The notes under the pieces: model-generated
What the model saw: the letters and a program-made list of their open reading frames with translations, nothing else
Databases searched by the model: none
What the model was told of the DNA's origin: nothing
Shown: positions 17,278 through 26,837 of the stretch, piece after piece
How positions within the stretch are numbered: the first letter of the stretch is position 1
Layout: each line of letters opens with the position of its first letter
Made by a program: the position numbers and the translations under genes
Assembly: GCA_013115125.1 (NCBI GenBank)
Contig: JABANN010000442.1
Location: forward strand, 1 to 28,756
Direction: 5' to 3'
DNA from: Perkinsus olseni
Lineage: Eukaryota; Perkinsozoa; Perkinsida
Length of the DNA stretch: 28,756 nt

Positions 17278-20208
17278 ATGCGTCGGATAAAAGATGTTCC
17301 ACGACCGAGAATTGAACGCGGGTCTCCTTTCACTCCGGTATTCAACCCGGACCCTGCAATTTTGACCTGTCCAGGTTGTGGGCAGCGGGGAGTACTCAAT
17401 CGAAAAAGTCTTTCCACACTCAAGGTCTTCATAGCCCCGGGGTATCGAGGATACATCTTTGGTGTTCGAGTGGCGTGTGTGAGGGGAAAATGTGGCGGTA
17501 AGGTGTGGTCCACGAACTCGTCAGAGTTCCTCAGTGCCCAAGACGCCGCAGTGAAAGATCTATACCCAAGTCGGCTCCCGAGAGACGCAACGTCGCACGT
17601 CATCGATGACAAAATTCTCGCTCGAGTGGGTCGCTACGCAGTGGGCGGGGACGCGAACTTCACGAGACTTGCTGAGGCGCTGGCAGAGGAAGATTGGGTC
17701 GAGTATATGAAAGCGGGGCGGAAATATCGCAGGTGGGTTAGCACGTGGAGGCAGTCGGCAGTGGGCGCCCCGCAGGGAATCGAGGCACCAGCGTGGCTCA
17801 GCTTCGATGAGTACTTTCATAACGCGTACCTTGGTCCGGCACAGCTTCGCGAGGTATTCGTAGAAATCTCTCAGAATCGTCGGTCTTATATAAAAGGATG
17901 TTTGATGCAAGGGGACCAACCTGGGATCGGGAGCGTCCTACGGATAGATGCAAAATACATTCATAATTGTAGCACAGGCATACCCCGAGTTCACGTCGGA
18001 GTGATGAATGAGCAGGGTATGCTTCTTTCACACGTGATGCTAGATACTGATAACTCACATGATTTGAGGGGGATGGTAGATGGGCTAGCTATTCAGTATA
18101 AGGGGAGAGAGGAGGACTTGAAGGTCGTGTATCTAGATAAGGGGTGTTGCTCATGTGAGTACAAGGAGCTGTTCGGCAGAATAAATCCATCAGTGGAGTT
18201 GCGGTTGGATCTCTTTCATTGGGAGAGGAGGATAGAGCAGTACGTTCAGAGGTATCATCCGATAAGGACGAGCTTTTTCTCTGCGCTCCGTCAATGCGTG
18301 TTCTGTATTAATAGTGAGGATGAGGCGCGAGTTCTCGATGCCATCCGAGGGACCGGGAGGTGGACCGAGCGATTGACGAGGCGTGAGTACTCTCGTTACG
18401 TCCGCAAGACCATTCCTCCCCCGGATATACTCTGCCCTCGACTAGAAGCTTTCTACGCTTATTATACTCAACTCAACGAACAGCTTCGATCCACGGGCGA
18501 GCAGTTCCTGTTGGACGGATTCGACGCGCAATGGTCGGAAAACATATCTCATGCCACTGCCGGCTGCCTCAGCGACCATCCAGACGTTCCTCTGCACGCG
18601 GAAGCTGGCCAAGATCATATTGGCGACTCTATCCTACCCGTTTGGCGCACTTCCAGATCTACATCCCAACTGGAGGGATACCACGCTTCACTGTCGAAGG
18701 CATGTAAGGGGAGCCGTTTAGGGGCGGACCTCCTCAATGCTATTGTCCATGAAGCGGCTGCGAGCTGGAATCGCCGAGCCTTCGCTAGGGAGCGATCGGA
18801 TATTTGCCCCATAACAGATGTGAAGGAGTGGGGCGAGTTCCAGCGCGCGATGAGTAGCCTGATGCCAGCGGCCCACTCGGCTGGCGTACAATATCAGGGC
18901 ACGCATGCTCTGAGTCACTTGGCTTTTGGATTAGATTATACCAGCGCCCTTCATCGTGAAAAGCTGCTGGACCATGTAACTCAGGAGAATGCCGAAGCCA
19001 TGGCGCTGGTCGCTTCCATGAACAAGCACGGATCCTCCTCATCCAGCAGCTCGACTGCTCTGCCTTGCCAAGATGGGATCGTAGAGAGTGTTCCGGAGTC
19101 TCCGGATGGGGAAGGGTGTTGCGATGATATTGAACCATGGGGGATTGACGGCAGTGGAGGTGATGTGATAGACTCCGAGGCTATCGCTGAGATGTTACAA
19201 AATAGTAGCATTGGCAGTGGAGCGAGCCGTCCGAGAGCCAGCGGTGACCTGCGCCGTCAGTCTGCGAAATTCCGTGGTTCGATATTCAAGGCCCACTGCC
19301 CCCTCGCTAATGCTCGTTCCGCCACCCTGTTCCGAGATTTAAATGCGAAATACCATCGGTTGGAGGTTGCTGATCGCTCTGTTCGAATTTGGGCGGAGTT
19401 CGAACTGCAGCGCAACATCGAGGCGCAAGCTGTCAAGGATTCACCTGGTGTGTTACCTTCTTCCGAAAGAATTGCGAAGACAAGCATCACCTGGTGTATG
19501 AAAGCATTGCGCCGACTGGAAGCATCCAAAGACGGAAACGACGTGAGCGGGGGTGGACCTGCGGTTCCCCGCGTCGAGTTCGACCCTGAAGGACGTGAAT
19601 TTCAATTGGCTCCCTCCATCGGGGCCCTCGAAGAGATGGACGAGCATATCAGAGCGACGCCGGAGGCCGTTGACATCACTCCCGCTGCACGAGAGAAGCT
19701 TTGGAGAGAGGTTGCCCTGGAACTTCAGCAGAAGATTCGCATGAAGGCCTTGTACATCCCTCGTGGAACCAAGACGTGCTCAAATTGTGGGGTCCCTTTC
19801 CAGGTCCCCAGTTCCGCCGACCTTGGCATACTTGGGACGAGCCAAAGCCACCCTTGCATCCCAGGCTATAAGATGTATAGATACTGCCCGCTTACAATCC
19901 ACCCAGACGTGCAAGGATATCTAAGCCTAGAAGAGTATAAGAAGCTAGTCCTCCCCGACAAGCAGTCAAAAACACGAGCTCGTAAACGCGCCCGAGAAGA
20001 GACTCTGTGCCCGAGGTGTGGAGATCCGCTTGCGGAGACACACCTGCCGTTGAGCTCAGACGGTTACACTGTATACTGGTGCCCTGTTTTGGATGGCAGT
20101 CGTTGGACATTCGAGAAGTGGCGAGACACCCCGGGGCTTGGACCGAGGAGGCTAGCGATGGTGAAGCGGAATGCAGCCGGGGCTACGAAGAAGCTCAGGT
20201 CTTCTTGA
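17278..20208 (+). CDS. DUF6729-type transposase-like protein, 976 residues
   Basis: A single uninterrupted frame from ATG 17278. The N-terminal zinc ribbon pairs C31-P-G-C34 with C67-x4-C72, then KVWS, the pattern of DUF6729. A candidate RNase-H-like DDE core follows: D224 in VLRIDAKYIH, D287 in VVYLDKGCCS, a strongly conserved-looking LRLDLFHWERRI (about 309-320), and E466 in STSQLEGYHASLSKA, then ASWNRRAF. The C-terminus has two more zinc-binding modules (CSNCGVPF near 834 and CPRCGDPL near 911). From memory this layout occurs in large transposase-like proteins of animals and protists related to the HMGXB3 region. It looks whole. I found no terminal inverted repeats or target duplication. 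GC-rich codon use contrasts with the AT-rich frames to its left. The N-terminal PRPRIERGSPFTP overlaps a sequence resembling a reversed tRNA T-arm. Confidence 0.65.
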   Translation: MRRIKDVPRPRIERGSPFTPVFNPDPAILTCPGCGQRGVLNRKSLSTLKVFIAPGYRGYIFGVRVACVRGKCGGKVWSTNSSEFLSAQDAAVKDLYPSRLPRDATSHVIDDKILARVGRYAVGGDANFTRLAEALAEEDWVEYMKAGRKYRRWVSTWRQSAVGAPQGIEAPAWLSFDEYFHNAYLGPAQLREVFVEISQNRRSYIKGCLMQGDQPGIGSVLRIDAKYIHNCSTGIPRVHVGVMNEQGMLLSHVMLDTDNSHDLRGMVDGLAIQYKGREEDLKVVYLDKGCCSCEYKELFGRINPSVELRLDLFHWERRIEQYVQRYHPIRTSFFSALRQCVFCINSEDEARVLDAIRGTGRWTERLTRREYSRYVRKTIPPPDILCPRLEAFYAYYTQLNEQLRSTGEQFLLDGFDAQWSENISHATAGCLSDHPDVPLHAEAGQDHIGDSILPVWRTSRSTSQLEGYHASLSKACKGSRLGADLLNAIVHEAAASWNRRAFARERSDICPITDVKEWGEFQRAMSSLMPAAHSAGVQYQGTHALSHLAFGLDYTSALHREKLLDHVTQENAEAMALVASMNKHGSSSSSSSTALPCQDGIVESVPESPDGEGCCDDIEPWGIDGSGGDVIDSEAIAEMLQNSSIGSGASRPRASGDLRRQSAKFRGSIFKAHCPLANARSATLFRDLNAKYHRLEVADRSVRIWAEFELQRNIEAQAVKDSPGVLPSSERIAKTSITWCMKALRRLEASKDGNDVSGGGPAVPRVEFDPEGREFQLAPSIGALEEMDEHIRATPEAVDITPAAREKLWREVALELQQKIRMKALYIPRGTKTCSNCGVPFQVPSSADLGILGTSQSHPCIPGYKMYRYCPLTIHPDVQGYLSLEEYKKLVLPDKQSKTRARKRAREETLCPRCGDPLAETHLPLSSDGYTVYWCPVLDGSRWTFEKWRDTPGLGPRRLAMVKRNAAGATKKLRSS

Positions 20209-20806
20209 TGACCGAGCCTTGATCGCTGATTATATGCATGTTACTGATGAAATACGAGTGTAGTCAAACATCCGGCTTTGTGCAAAGTCTATATCGCAGG
20301 CACATACAATCACAGACTTGTGATTAATTGAGGCTTTCTCTATTAAGGACCCGTCGGATGACTTGTGTTGCACTATCCTTCTTCCTCCTCCCCTTTTCCT
20401 CTTTCTTTTCCTCTTCCCTTCCTCCCCTCCCCCTTTTCCTTCCTTCTTTTCATTTTTTCTTTTCCCCCTTTTCTGGGACAACCTTTTCCCCCAGCCCTCC
20501 TGCGTGACAGGCAGGAATACTAACAACTATACTACCGCGGACTTGCTCTATTATCAATTTATTGATCTTGGGTAAGATTTTGCACATTTTTGCTGCACTT
20601 CTCCCTATTTGGCGTCGCGTACGCGTACGTATCTGGTTTCATTCGCCTCCGTCTGCTGCTAAGAGAATGCCGGAGCACTCCATCCTTGCGGATGCTATTC
20701 GTCTAGCATCTACCACTGGCAGGAACCAAACAGGAGGGAGACGATGGATGAAGCTCTGGAGTCAAGAGTGAGGTAATAAGACCGTGAGTCGTACATTCAC
20801 AGATAT
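20209..20806. other. Intergenic stretch with a polypyrimidine tract
   Basis: No gene is supported. Positions 20376-20451 are 76 consecutive pyrimidines, and apart from one A the run continues to 20474. The polypyrimidine strand matches the plus strand. A short hairpin tcctgc/gcagga lies just after it near 20500. The rest shows nothing recognisable. Confidence 0.6.
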
Positions 20807-20809
20807 CGC

Positions 20810-21727
20810 CTAACGGGCAGCACTCTCAACCCGAGCGTCCTGGGCGTGGCCGAAAGTGTGATCCATGTACTTGAAGAACTGATGAAAATTCACAGTTCCT
20901 TTGTGATGATGCAGCTGGTGCCTCAGCGATCCTCCGAATACCCAAGGCCACACCCTGTGACTGTGCCAGGGAGCATCGTATCCACTATGAGCTTCGATAA
21001 GAAGATAAGTTACAATGAGATTATGAATGTAGCGGGACAAAGGATGCTTCGTGGTCACCATGGGCAGCGGCGTGAAATGTTGGACGGCAATGTTAACCAT
21101 CACCTGCACCGCTCCGTCGGCAAAGTGTTGTTTGAATGTATTCAAGGTCGTCAATTGTTTCTGAGAATAACTATCATGATGCGGGCGATGTAAAGAGATC
21201 CACCAGGCCGGAAACAAGTCCGGTCGGTGGAAGCTGTAGTGTATAGGGTAGAACAGAGCATCGTATAAAAATACCCCAACAGCCACTTCAACGGACAGAC
21301 GTCCGACTGTCGGAGTCTCGTAAGCGGCAGGATTGATTCTGGGGTTACCCAGAAGAAGATAGATGTAGATCGACAAAAGGTAACCAACTGCGTTGGATAT
21401 ATACCAGTACCACACTTCCTTATGGTAGACTGATGTTGCCGAGCTTCCATCAATCTTAGGGCAGCCAAACATCCACAGATTAGCACAGACTGTCGACCAA
21501 ATAGCAAAACCCATCACTGACAGAAGTGCTTCGAACATGAGAAACTCGTGCAACCTGGCACGAAAACAAGCCCGCCAGAGATCAGCCGCGTAGCCATCGA
21601 GGGCGTCACCGAGGCCGAAGATGTTCGCAGCATAGCCACCAAATATGATGATAACCCCAGAGCGAATAACCGCTGAAGTCCTGCGAAACGAGGGTTTCAC
21701 AGGATCGAATATTGCCGGGACGGACAT
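20810..21727 (-). CDS. Fatty acid hydroxylase/sterol desaturase family enzyme
   Basis: An uninterrupted 305-residue frame from ATG (MSVPAIFDPVKPSFRR). Several hydrophobic segments (for example VIIIFGGYAANIFG, FLMFEALLSVMGFAIW and YISNAVGYLLSIYIYLLLG) precede the histidine boxes of the non-haem di-iron superfamily: HYSFH, HRPHH, and HQLHHH followed by NFHQFFKYMDHTFG. This matches the fatty acid hydroxylase superfamily, membrane enzymes of the endoplasmic reticulum that hydroxylate or desaturate lipids or sterols. The substrate cannot be told. The length is normal for the family. It converges with the transposase-like gene and lies tail-to-head with the following minus-strand gene. Confidence 0.88.
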   Translation of the reverse strand: MSVPAIFDPVKPSFRRTSAVIRSGVIIIFGGYAANIFGLGDALDGYAADLWRACFRARLHEFLMFEALLSVMGFAIWSTVCANLWMFGCPKIDGSSATSVYHKEVWYWYISNAVGYLLSIYIYLLLGNPRINPAAYETPTVGRLSVEVAVGVFLYDALFYPIHYSFHRPDLFPAWWISLHRPHHDSYSQKQLTTLNTFKQHFADGAVQVMVNIAVQHFTPLPMVTTKHPLSRYIHNLIVTYLLIEAHSGYDAPWHSHRVWPWVFGGSLRHQLHHHKGTVNFHQFFKYMDHTFGHAQDARVESAAR

Positions 21728-21906
21728 GCCAAGACGCTCGCTGCCACGTTACTGCTATACGAAATCACGACAATGTCGCTGACAAGAATTTCGGTAAAAT
21801 GAACTCAACCGGGTGGGTGAGCAGAAACGCCTACACGATCACACGGCTAGTTTCGGCTGAGGAAATGATCGTCACGTGATGCATGAAGAATACTAAGTTC
21901 TGGGGA

Positions 21907-22803
21907 TTAGGTCGACAGCTCCGCAGCTCGTCGATTCTGGGAGGCTTCGAATTGAAGGTCCACAATCCACTTGGCAGTGAGGCTGCCGAGGACGCTGCCA
22001 GTTAAACCAGCTGCAGCCAGAAGGACTCTGGAGCAATAGAGGGGTCCCGATAAGACGAGGCGGTCGCTCATTCGGTTATCACTTCCTTTCGTTGCCTTCT
22101 CGCGATTCCGTGTATCCTTTGGCGCAGCCGATCAACATTTTAGAGCCAATTGCTCCACCAATGGCGGAAGCCACAGCACGTTTCCGCTGCAACTCGATGG
22201 ATGCTGGTGAAACTCCTAAGCAAAGACGAGAGCAGCCTTTCCAAGCTCTGGCGTTTGCAGATCTCATCAGCTCCTCATAACGGAGTACGCAACCAAGCCT
22301 ATAAGAACCACTGGGATGCCAGCGGACTCTCCTGTGAGATCGACCCGCGAAGTTCACAGTGTAAGCTCTCACCTTCGGCATCGTCTAATTTGGTGAGTCG
22401 GTTACAAGTCGCCGCTGTGTGGATGCCGACGGAGGCCACCTCCGCCATAACCGGGCCGAAAACGGAGGAAACCACAGCCTTGCTACCTCCTGACCAACAA
22501 GCGAACCCCCGTTAATAATCTCAGTACATATTTCGAAAGAACTGGCTTTTACGCGGTCTTCGGAAGCTTGACCGTGGTGTTATGTCGAATAGACACCGTC
22601 TACAGACCAGTTCTCGGGAGTGGTCGAATGGCCCGAAGCGACGTTATCTCACCCGCCATCATCCCTACAGTAAGGCCCTCGGTGGCTGCGTCGGTGACCG
22701 AGCGCTGCCTTGCCCACGCTGATATGCTGTAAAGAGCAGACGCACAGACAGCCGACGCTAACCCCGAGGTCAAAACAAGGCCCCCTCGGGGAATTGGAAG
22801 GAC
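21907..22803 (-). CDS. Small glycine-rich multi-hydrophobic membrane protein, partial 5' end
   Basis: Four minus-strand exons, 22803-22653, 22489-22373, 22215-22083 and 22027-21907, join at GT-AG sites with consistent phases (1, 1, 2) into about 173 residues ending AAELST. Four hydrophobic, small-residue-rich segments are visible: LVLTSGLASAVCASALYSIS, VGMMAGGSKAVVSSVFGPVM, AVASAIGGAIGSKMLIGCA and VLLAAAGLTGSVLGSLTAKW. Several have GxxxG-like spacing. Four such helices in a small protein recall the Tim17/22/23 or related mitochondrial inner-membrane folds, but no diagnostic motif was seen, so this is only a suggestion. No ATG precedes in frame; an upstream exon beyond 22803 is needed. The phase agreement of three introns is the main evidence that the gene is real. 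Confidence 0.6.
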
Positions 22804-24310
22804 CTGATATCGGGCTTATGGTCCAACTCGCGTGAGGAACTCCGTACCTTCAATTCACCCGAGCTGTCCTCATGTGAGCTACCCGGGAAAGAAGTGGTGA
22901 CGGTCGAGCTTCCCTTGACACTCTGCGAGCTGGAAGGGTTCGAGACTGACTCCGCACTTCGTAAAGAATACAAAGAGGTGCTTGGCCCGCTAGCGGTCGT
23001 ACCTGCACCATCACCACGCCATGACGACCCACTGAGAGGAGCGAACGCTCACTCATATCCGTTATTGGTGTATCTTTGGTTGCCGCTGGTTGTGTGTCGA
23101 TGTGGTAGCTCGGAATGTAAATATCTTCGCCCGGAAGGCTCTCGATGCTTCGAGAGTATCTGTGGCCATCTCTCTTTCTCGGTGTCGCACAGCCGACTCA
23201 CAAAACGTCTAGGTTGGAAGCCAGCAACGATCCAGCTTGTGACGGTACCGGCACTGGATAGTAAATATCCTACTAAGAACCAGACTACCATACCCGCACC
23301 ACGGCGTTGGGCAGTAGTCGATTTAAACCTCGGAACCTCCCCGCTGGAGGTACTTGGTCCGCAAATGCTCTCACATCAATGTAAGATTTAGTGAGGCTTT
23401 TATAATTCCTGAAATCACCCAGGAGGTAGTCCATAGTCGACCGGACGTATCCTCGCATCTGGAAGTGCATGTCGCCGGTCGAAAGAGCATTGCTTTGAGT
23501 GCTACTTTGGAGAGTCCGTCCGGGCCCTCGTTTTCGGTTTCATCTTCCTTCTCTCGTCTTCGCCATCCTGTACGACTTGAGGGAAATCCGAGGTCGACGC
23601 CAGTTGTCATTATAAATTCAACGTACTTGTCAAAACCATGACTGTTGTTGCTGCGTCGCAGCTCATTCCCGAGGGCGCGCGCGAGTAACGTAGGAAACTC
23701 CGAGGATTTGGAAAATCCTGGCCGCGCAAGTCTCTAAAGTGGTTTGTTACTCTTAGAATCAGCTTCTTTTCTTTGATACCGATGAAGACTTTCAAGAAGT
23801 TAGTGCAAGGGCGGCACAAGTCGATGTCTTCCCGTGAGAAGAAGGCCCTCCGTGATAACACAGACGGCTGTGACCCCGGCGGATACCCTTGGCGGGATTT
23901 AGCCTTGTTGGCCGTCAACACTCGTACAGAGTCGGACAGAGGGTAGAGATCCTGCGGGTGTGGAATTGATCGGTTTATTCTGAATCATACCCGAGTACTA
24001 CTTACGGACTGCTGGGAATGATAACGTTACGTGGTACGAGCACTTCGATGTATTACGCTCACATTCCTCGTGCTCTCCCCAGTCGTATTCCATCTTCCTG
24101 GTGAGCTCGCGACCTACATTTGCGTGTTTTTATCAGCCCATGCTGGTCCAATGGGGAAGAGTGACGTACTAGCGTACAGAGTGGCGTAGTTTCCGTAGAG
24201 GACTCTGAGCTACTGAGTGTGTCTGGGTCAATAGCGGCATCCGAGGTTAATACAGCGCGGGGAAATTAGTTGATCGTGAATATTTCCCTTGGATAAATCT
24301 CCTTCACGAA
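22804..24310. other. Region of uncertain coding content
   Basis: A plus-strand frame runs through 22801-23391 without a stop. From 22894 it reads VTVELPLTLCELEGFETDSA, then SYPLLVYLWLPLVVCRCGSS and PRRWAVVDLNLGTSPLE. A second frame follows at 23354-23641 (FIIPEITQEVVHSRPD, VAGRKSIALSATLESPSG). They could be exons of one unidentified gene, but the phases at the obvious splice sites do not agree, and the first overlaps the 5' side of the minus-strand membrane-protein gene. From 23650 to 24310 nothing coding is recognised. An odd palindrome gctgcg-t-cgcagc lies at 23650-23662. Confidence 0.3.
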
Positions 24311-24359
24311 CGCAACTTTGACCGTTTCAGTACACCTCTTCTACGACGCAATTTTTGAG

Positions 24360-24984
24360 ATGCGGCACCCTTGCGAGGAATCTGGGTTGACATTTCACGC
24401 GAATGGAAGCGCTCGGGGTTTCCCGGCAGAGGGGGTAAAGTACAAAATCCAAGGGACAAGCACAAGTACAAAATCCAATCATGTATGTGCTGTTCTGTTC
24501 AGCCCTATCGACTCGACTGGGCCCAACCTCTCTAGCAGCAGCAGAACTAGAGATGTTAACATCACTACACGGATAGACTTCGGGGAGGCTGAGAGGCGGA
24601 TACGGCAGTTGACGGAATCCCAAGATCCAGCAGTACGATAACGTCTTGGAGGGACATTGTTCCGACTCCTTTCATAGGTTCAAGCGCATCAAGCGTTCGT
24701 GAAGAAGTGCCCCGCCATACCCGAGGACATGAAAGATGACAGTTTAGTGAAAGCAGCCGCCAATGTATTGATAAGGGTCTTCGGACCAGGTGCGCATCGC
24801 TTTGAAGGTACCAACGGAAATAGCGGTAGAGATGATAAAGCAAGTTCCGTCGGTTAACAGAGTTCGTTATCGGCTAGTGCCATCGAGAATCAAAGAAGAT
24901 GACTTCTGGCAGAGATACTTCTACGCTATCCTCCTAATCTACCGGGAGGAAACTTCTTGGGACGATTGGACGGAGGTCGACTCG
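24360..24984 (+). CDS. BSD-domain protein, partial
   Basis: The exons are about 24360-24632, 24678-24746 and 24790 to roughly 24984, joined in phase 0 by introns of 45 and 43 nt (GTACGA...TAG and GTGAAA...CAG). The third exon encodes the BSD signature: VEMIKQVPSVNRVRYRLVPS followed by RIKEDDFWQRYFYAI, with the family's invariant Phe-Trp and the following Tyr-Phe-Tyr. BSD domains occur in TFIIH p62, synapse-associated proteins and similar factors; outside the domain I cannot say which this is. Exon 1 carries an internal direct repeat (24438 and 24464). The C-terminus is unclear because the frame continues into a tRNA-like sequence; a donor GTCGAC near 24977 may end the exon. Confidence 0.6.
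24438..24478. repeat. 15-bp direct repeat, 26-bp period
   Basis: aagtacaaaatccaa occurs exactly at 24438-24452 and 24464-24478. It lies in the first exon assigned to the BSD gene. Confidence 0.85.
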
Positions 24985-25077
24985 AATGGCGGCGGGGGAG
25001 ATTTGAACCCGGGACCTCGGCGAGATGGTGTTAATGAGAAAGATAGACCCCCAATCGACCTGCTCGACTAGTGTTCT
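24984..25077 (-). other. tRNA-like sequence (degenerate, possibly SINE-derived)
   Basis: On the minus strand TAGTCGAGCAGG fits the Pol III A box, and gaggtcccgggttcaaatct fits the B box/T-arm of a tRNA with the usual ending cccccgccgcca. The T stem and the acceptor stem do not pair, and no clean anticodon arm forms. It is therefore more likely a tRNA-derived short interspersed element or a tRNA relic than a working tRNA. Confidence 0.4.
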
Positions 25078-25250
25078 TTCAAATGGCTTGCGCTCCCCGT
25101 TGGGCATTTGAGTTCAAGGGTACAGTGTGGTACGTGGCGATATCTTAAGGAGGCTGACCTGCGACGCAGATTGAGGCCTACCCTCCCGATGGGCTGATAG
25201 ATCTTGGCCCGCCCGGCGTCGCTAGGATCCATTCGAGTTTCGTTGCTATT

Positions 25251-26539
25251 ATGGCTCTGAGGAGAACCTCCGCGAGGTTCCTAGCGGTAACCAAGACGAC
25301 GGCAGGGCCCTCCCGGTGGGCCAAGAAAGAGCACGTGAAGCGTGTGCCGGCTGCAGACAATGTCGACGGTAGCGGAGCGGTGCTCCTAGACGACCAGGTG
25401 AGTTGTGGCGCTGTGATCGGAGATACAGCCCAGCGGTGTCTTTACAGTTACTCTCCCGTTTCCATACGCCGCATCAGCTAGCGTCTTTGCTCGCCAGCAC
25501 CCTGCAGCGGCCCGATCTTTCTGAAGACCCACGTATACTTCGCAAGCTTGAAGATAAGATACGTGTCCGATTACTCTCCTTCTCCCATCTGGAGCTGTCG
25601 GACTTGCTATCATGTTACGCTCGACATGGTAGCGATGTTGGCGCTGATTTGGCGACGGAACTGTGGAGCATCATCTCCGATGAACTCAAGTATATGGACG
25701 CCCATCTCAGTGTTGGTATCATCACACGGGCTCTGCTAACTTGTGGACGCCACGTCAGCTTTGGTGACCATCAATGGGATGCTATATCGCTGAAGATACC
25801 GCAGCTGGAAACTCGAGACTTGATCAATCTCGCCGCGGCAATTGGACGACTTTATTGCCCTGATGAGTTCATAAGAATCCTGCGAGACCGAGCCGCAGTT
25901 TTGGCAGCCGAAGGTCGCTTGGACCACTACCAGCAGGTCCAGTTGGCGCTGTCCACTGGTTCGCCCTTGCCGTCCGACTGTACAGTGGCCCCGTGGACGC
26001 AGCTGGTAGCGGCGGTCGCCTGGGGGCTACCACTACCTGGCGGAAGTTCGGAAACGGCTCGCGCGGCAAGTCTAAGGTCAACTCCGAAGCAGGCCCAAGA
26101 TGCCCTTTGGGGTTACGTGGGGGTGTGCGAGACTACGGGTGAGGTTGGTGACTCTGACTTAGCGGCGGCCCTTCACCGTCGATCCGAAGCGGCCGAGTGG
26201 GCGGACCCCTTGGTCAAGTTCCAGACCGTGGTTGGTATCCGAGGTTTGTGGGGCGTGGATCCGGGGGGACCAACAGAGGCTCCGCCCGATTGTTCTTACC
26301 TCGGGGTTTCCAATCTGCCAACTGCGGACGGCTGGCATTCTCGTAGTATCCTCGCTGGGTACGGCGTGGACACTTACAATGCTGACAGGGGTATCGCCGG
26401 CGATCTACTACGTCGCAGTGAACCCGAGGCACGAACATTTGCCCGCATTAAGCGCGTTCAAGTGAAGCGTCTTACGGGAGTGATCTTGGAGTCTTTCAGG
26501 CTACCCGCTGAGCTGCTTCAGTGGCGCGCGACTGCATGA
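25251..26539 (+). CDS. FASTK/heptatricopeptide-like organellar RNA-binding protein
   Basis: Two exons, 25251-25397 and 25448-26539, joined in phase 0 by a 50-nt intron (GTGAGT...TTACAG), give 412 residues. The N-terminus (MALRRTSARFLAVTKTTAG) is basic, Ser/Thr-rich and free of acidic residues, fitting a mitochondrial targeting peptide. The middle consists of repeated short helices with the Leu pattern of heptatricopeptide/FAST-type repeats: LLSFSHLELSDLLSCYARHG, ELWSIISDELKYMDAHLSVG and PQLETRDLINLAAAIGRL. Such proteins bind organellar RNA and commonly end in a RAP domain. The C-terminal AGYGVDTYNADRGIAGDLLR and FARIKRVQVKRLTGVILESF might be a divergent RAP-like end, but this is not clear. 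The start ATG is the only one in the first exon that leaves the targeting sequence intact. Confidence 0.6.
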
Positions 26540-26652
26540 TCGAAGCGTTTCAGATTCTTAAGGCCGTTATCGTTCTCGTATCCTTGGGCGTGCGCGTTCT
26601 GATGCCCGCTTTCGCATATCCCCTTGGTGGATCGGTGTGGAACATATCTTGA
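26536..26652 (+). CDS. Possible 38-residue hydrophobic microprotein
   Basis: An ATG overlapping the previous stop (ATGA) opens a 38-codon frame with one likely membrane helix, LKAVIVLVSLGVRVLMPAFA. There is no other support; in a nuclear genome such a downstream frame would rarely be translated, and it may be chance. Confidence 0.15.
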   Translation: MIEAFQILKAVIVLVSLGVRVLMPAFAYPLGGSVWNIS

Positions 26653-26837
26653 CTGCTGTCAGGCCCCTTTTGCTTGGGTTATATCCCCTTTCTTATGCCC
26701 AACTACGAGATACGAAACACCTTCATCCATCTAGAGAGACGGTCGAGCGCTCGGCGCAGCAAATCCTGCGAGGCTCCGAAGAAAGGTAGGACAGTAGCCC
26801 ATCGTTGACAAGTTGCCCGCGACTAGTTTTGTGTGTG

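Noticed and set aside
15354-20230. Terminal inverted repeats of the transposase-bearing segment
   Set aside because: Reading the flanks by eye gave no convincing matching ends, so no element borders are claimed.
20846-21193. Plus-strand 115-codon gene
   Set aside because: It is the antisense shadow of the fatty acid hydroxylase family gene with its histidine boxes.
24765-24789. A 25-nt intron in the BSD gene
   Set aside because: Donor GTGAAA at 24747 gives a 43-nt intron in the same phase, similar to its 45-nt neighbour.
24984-25077. A functional tRNA gene on the minus strand
   Set aside because: A- and B-box words match, but T stem, acceptor stem and anticodon arm do not pair, so only a tRNA-like relic is claimed.
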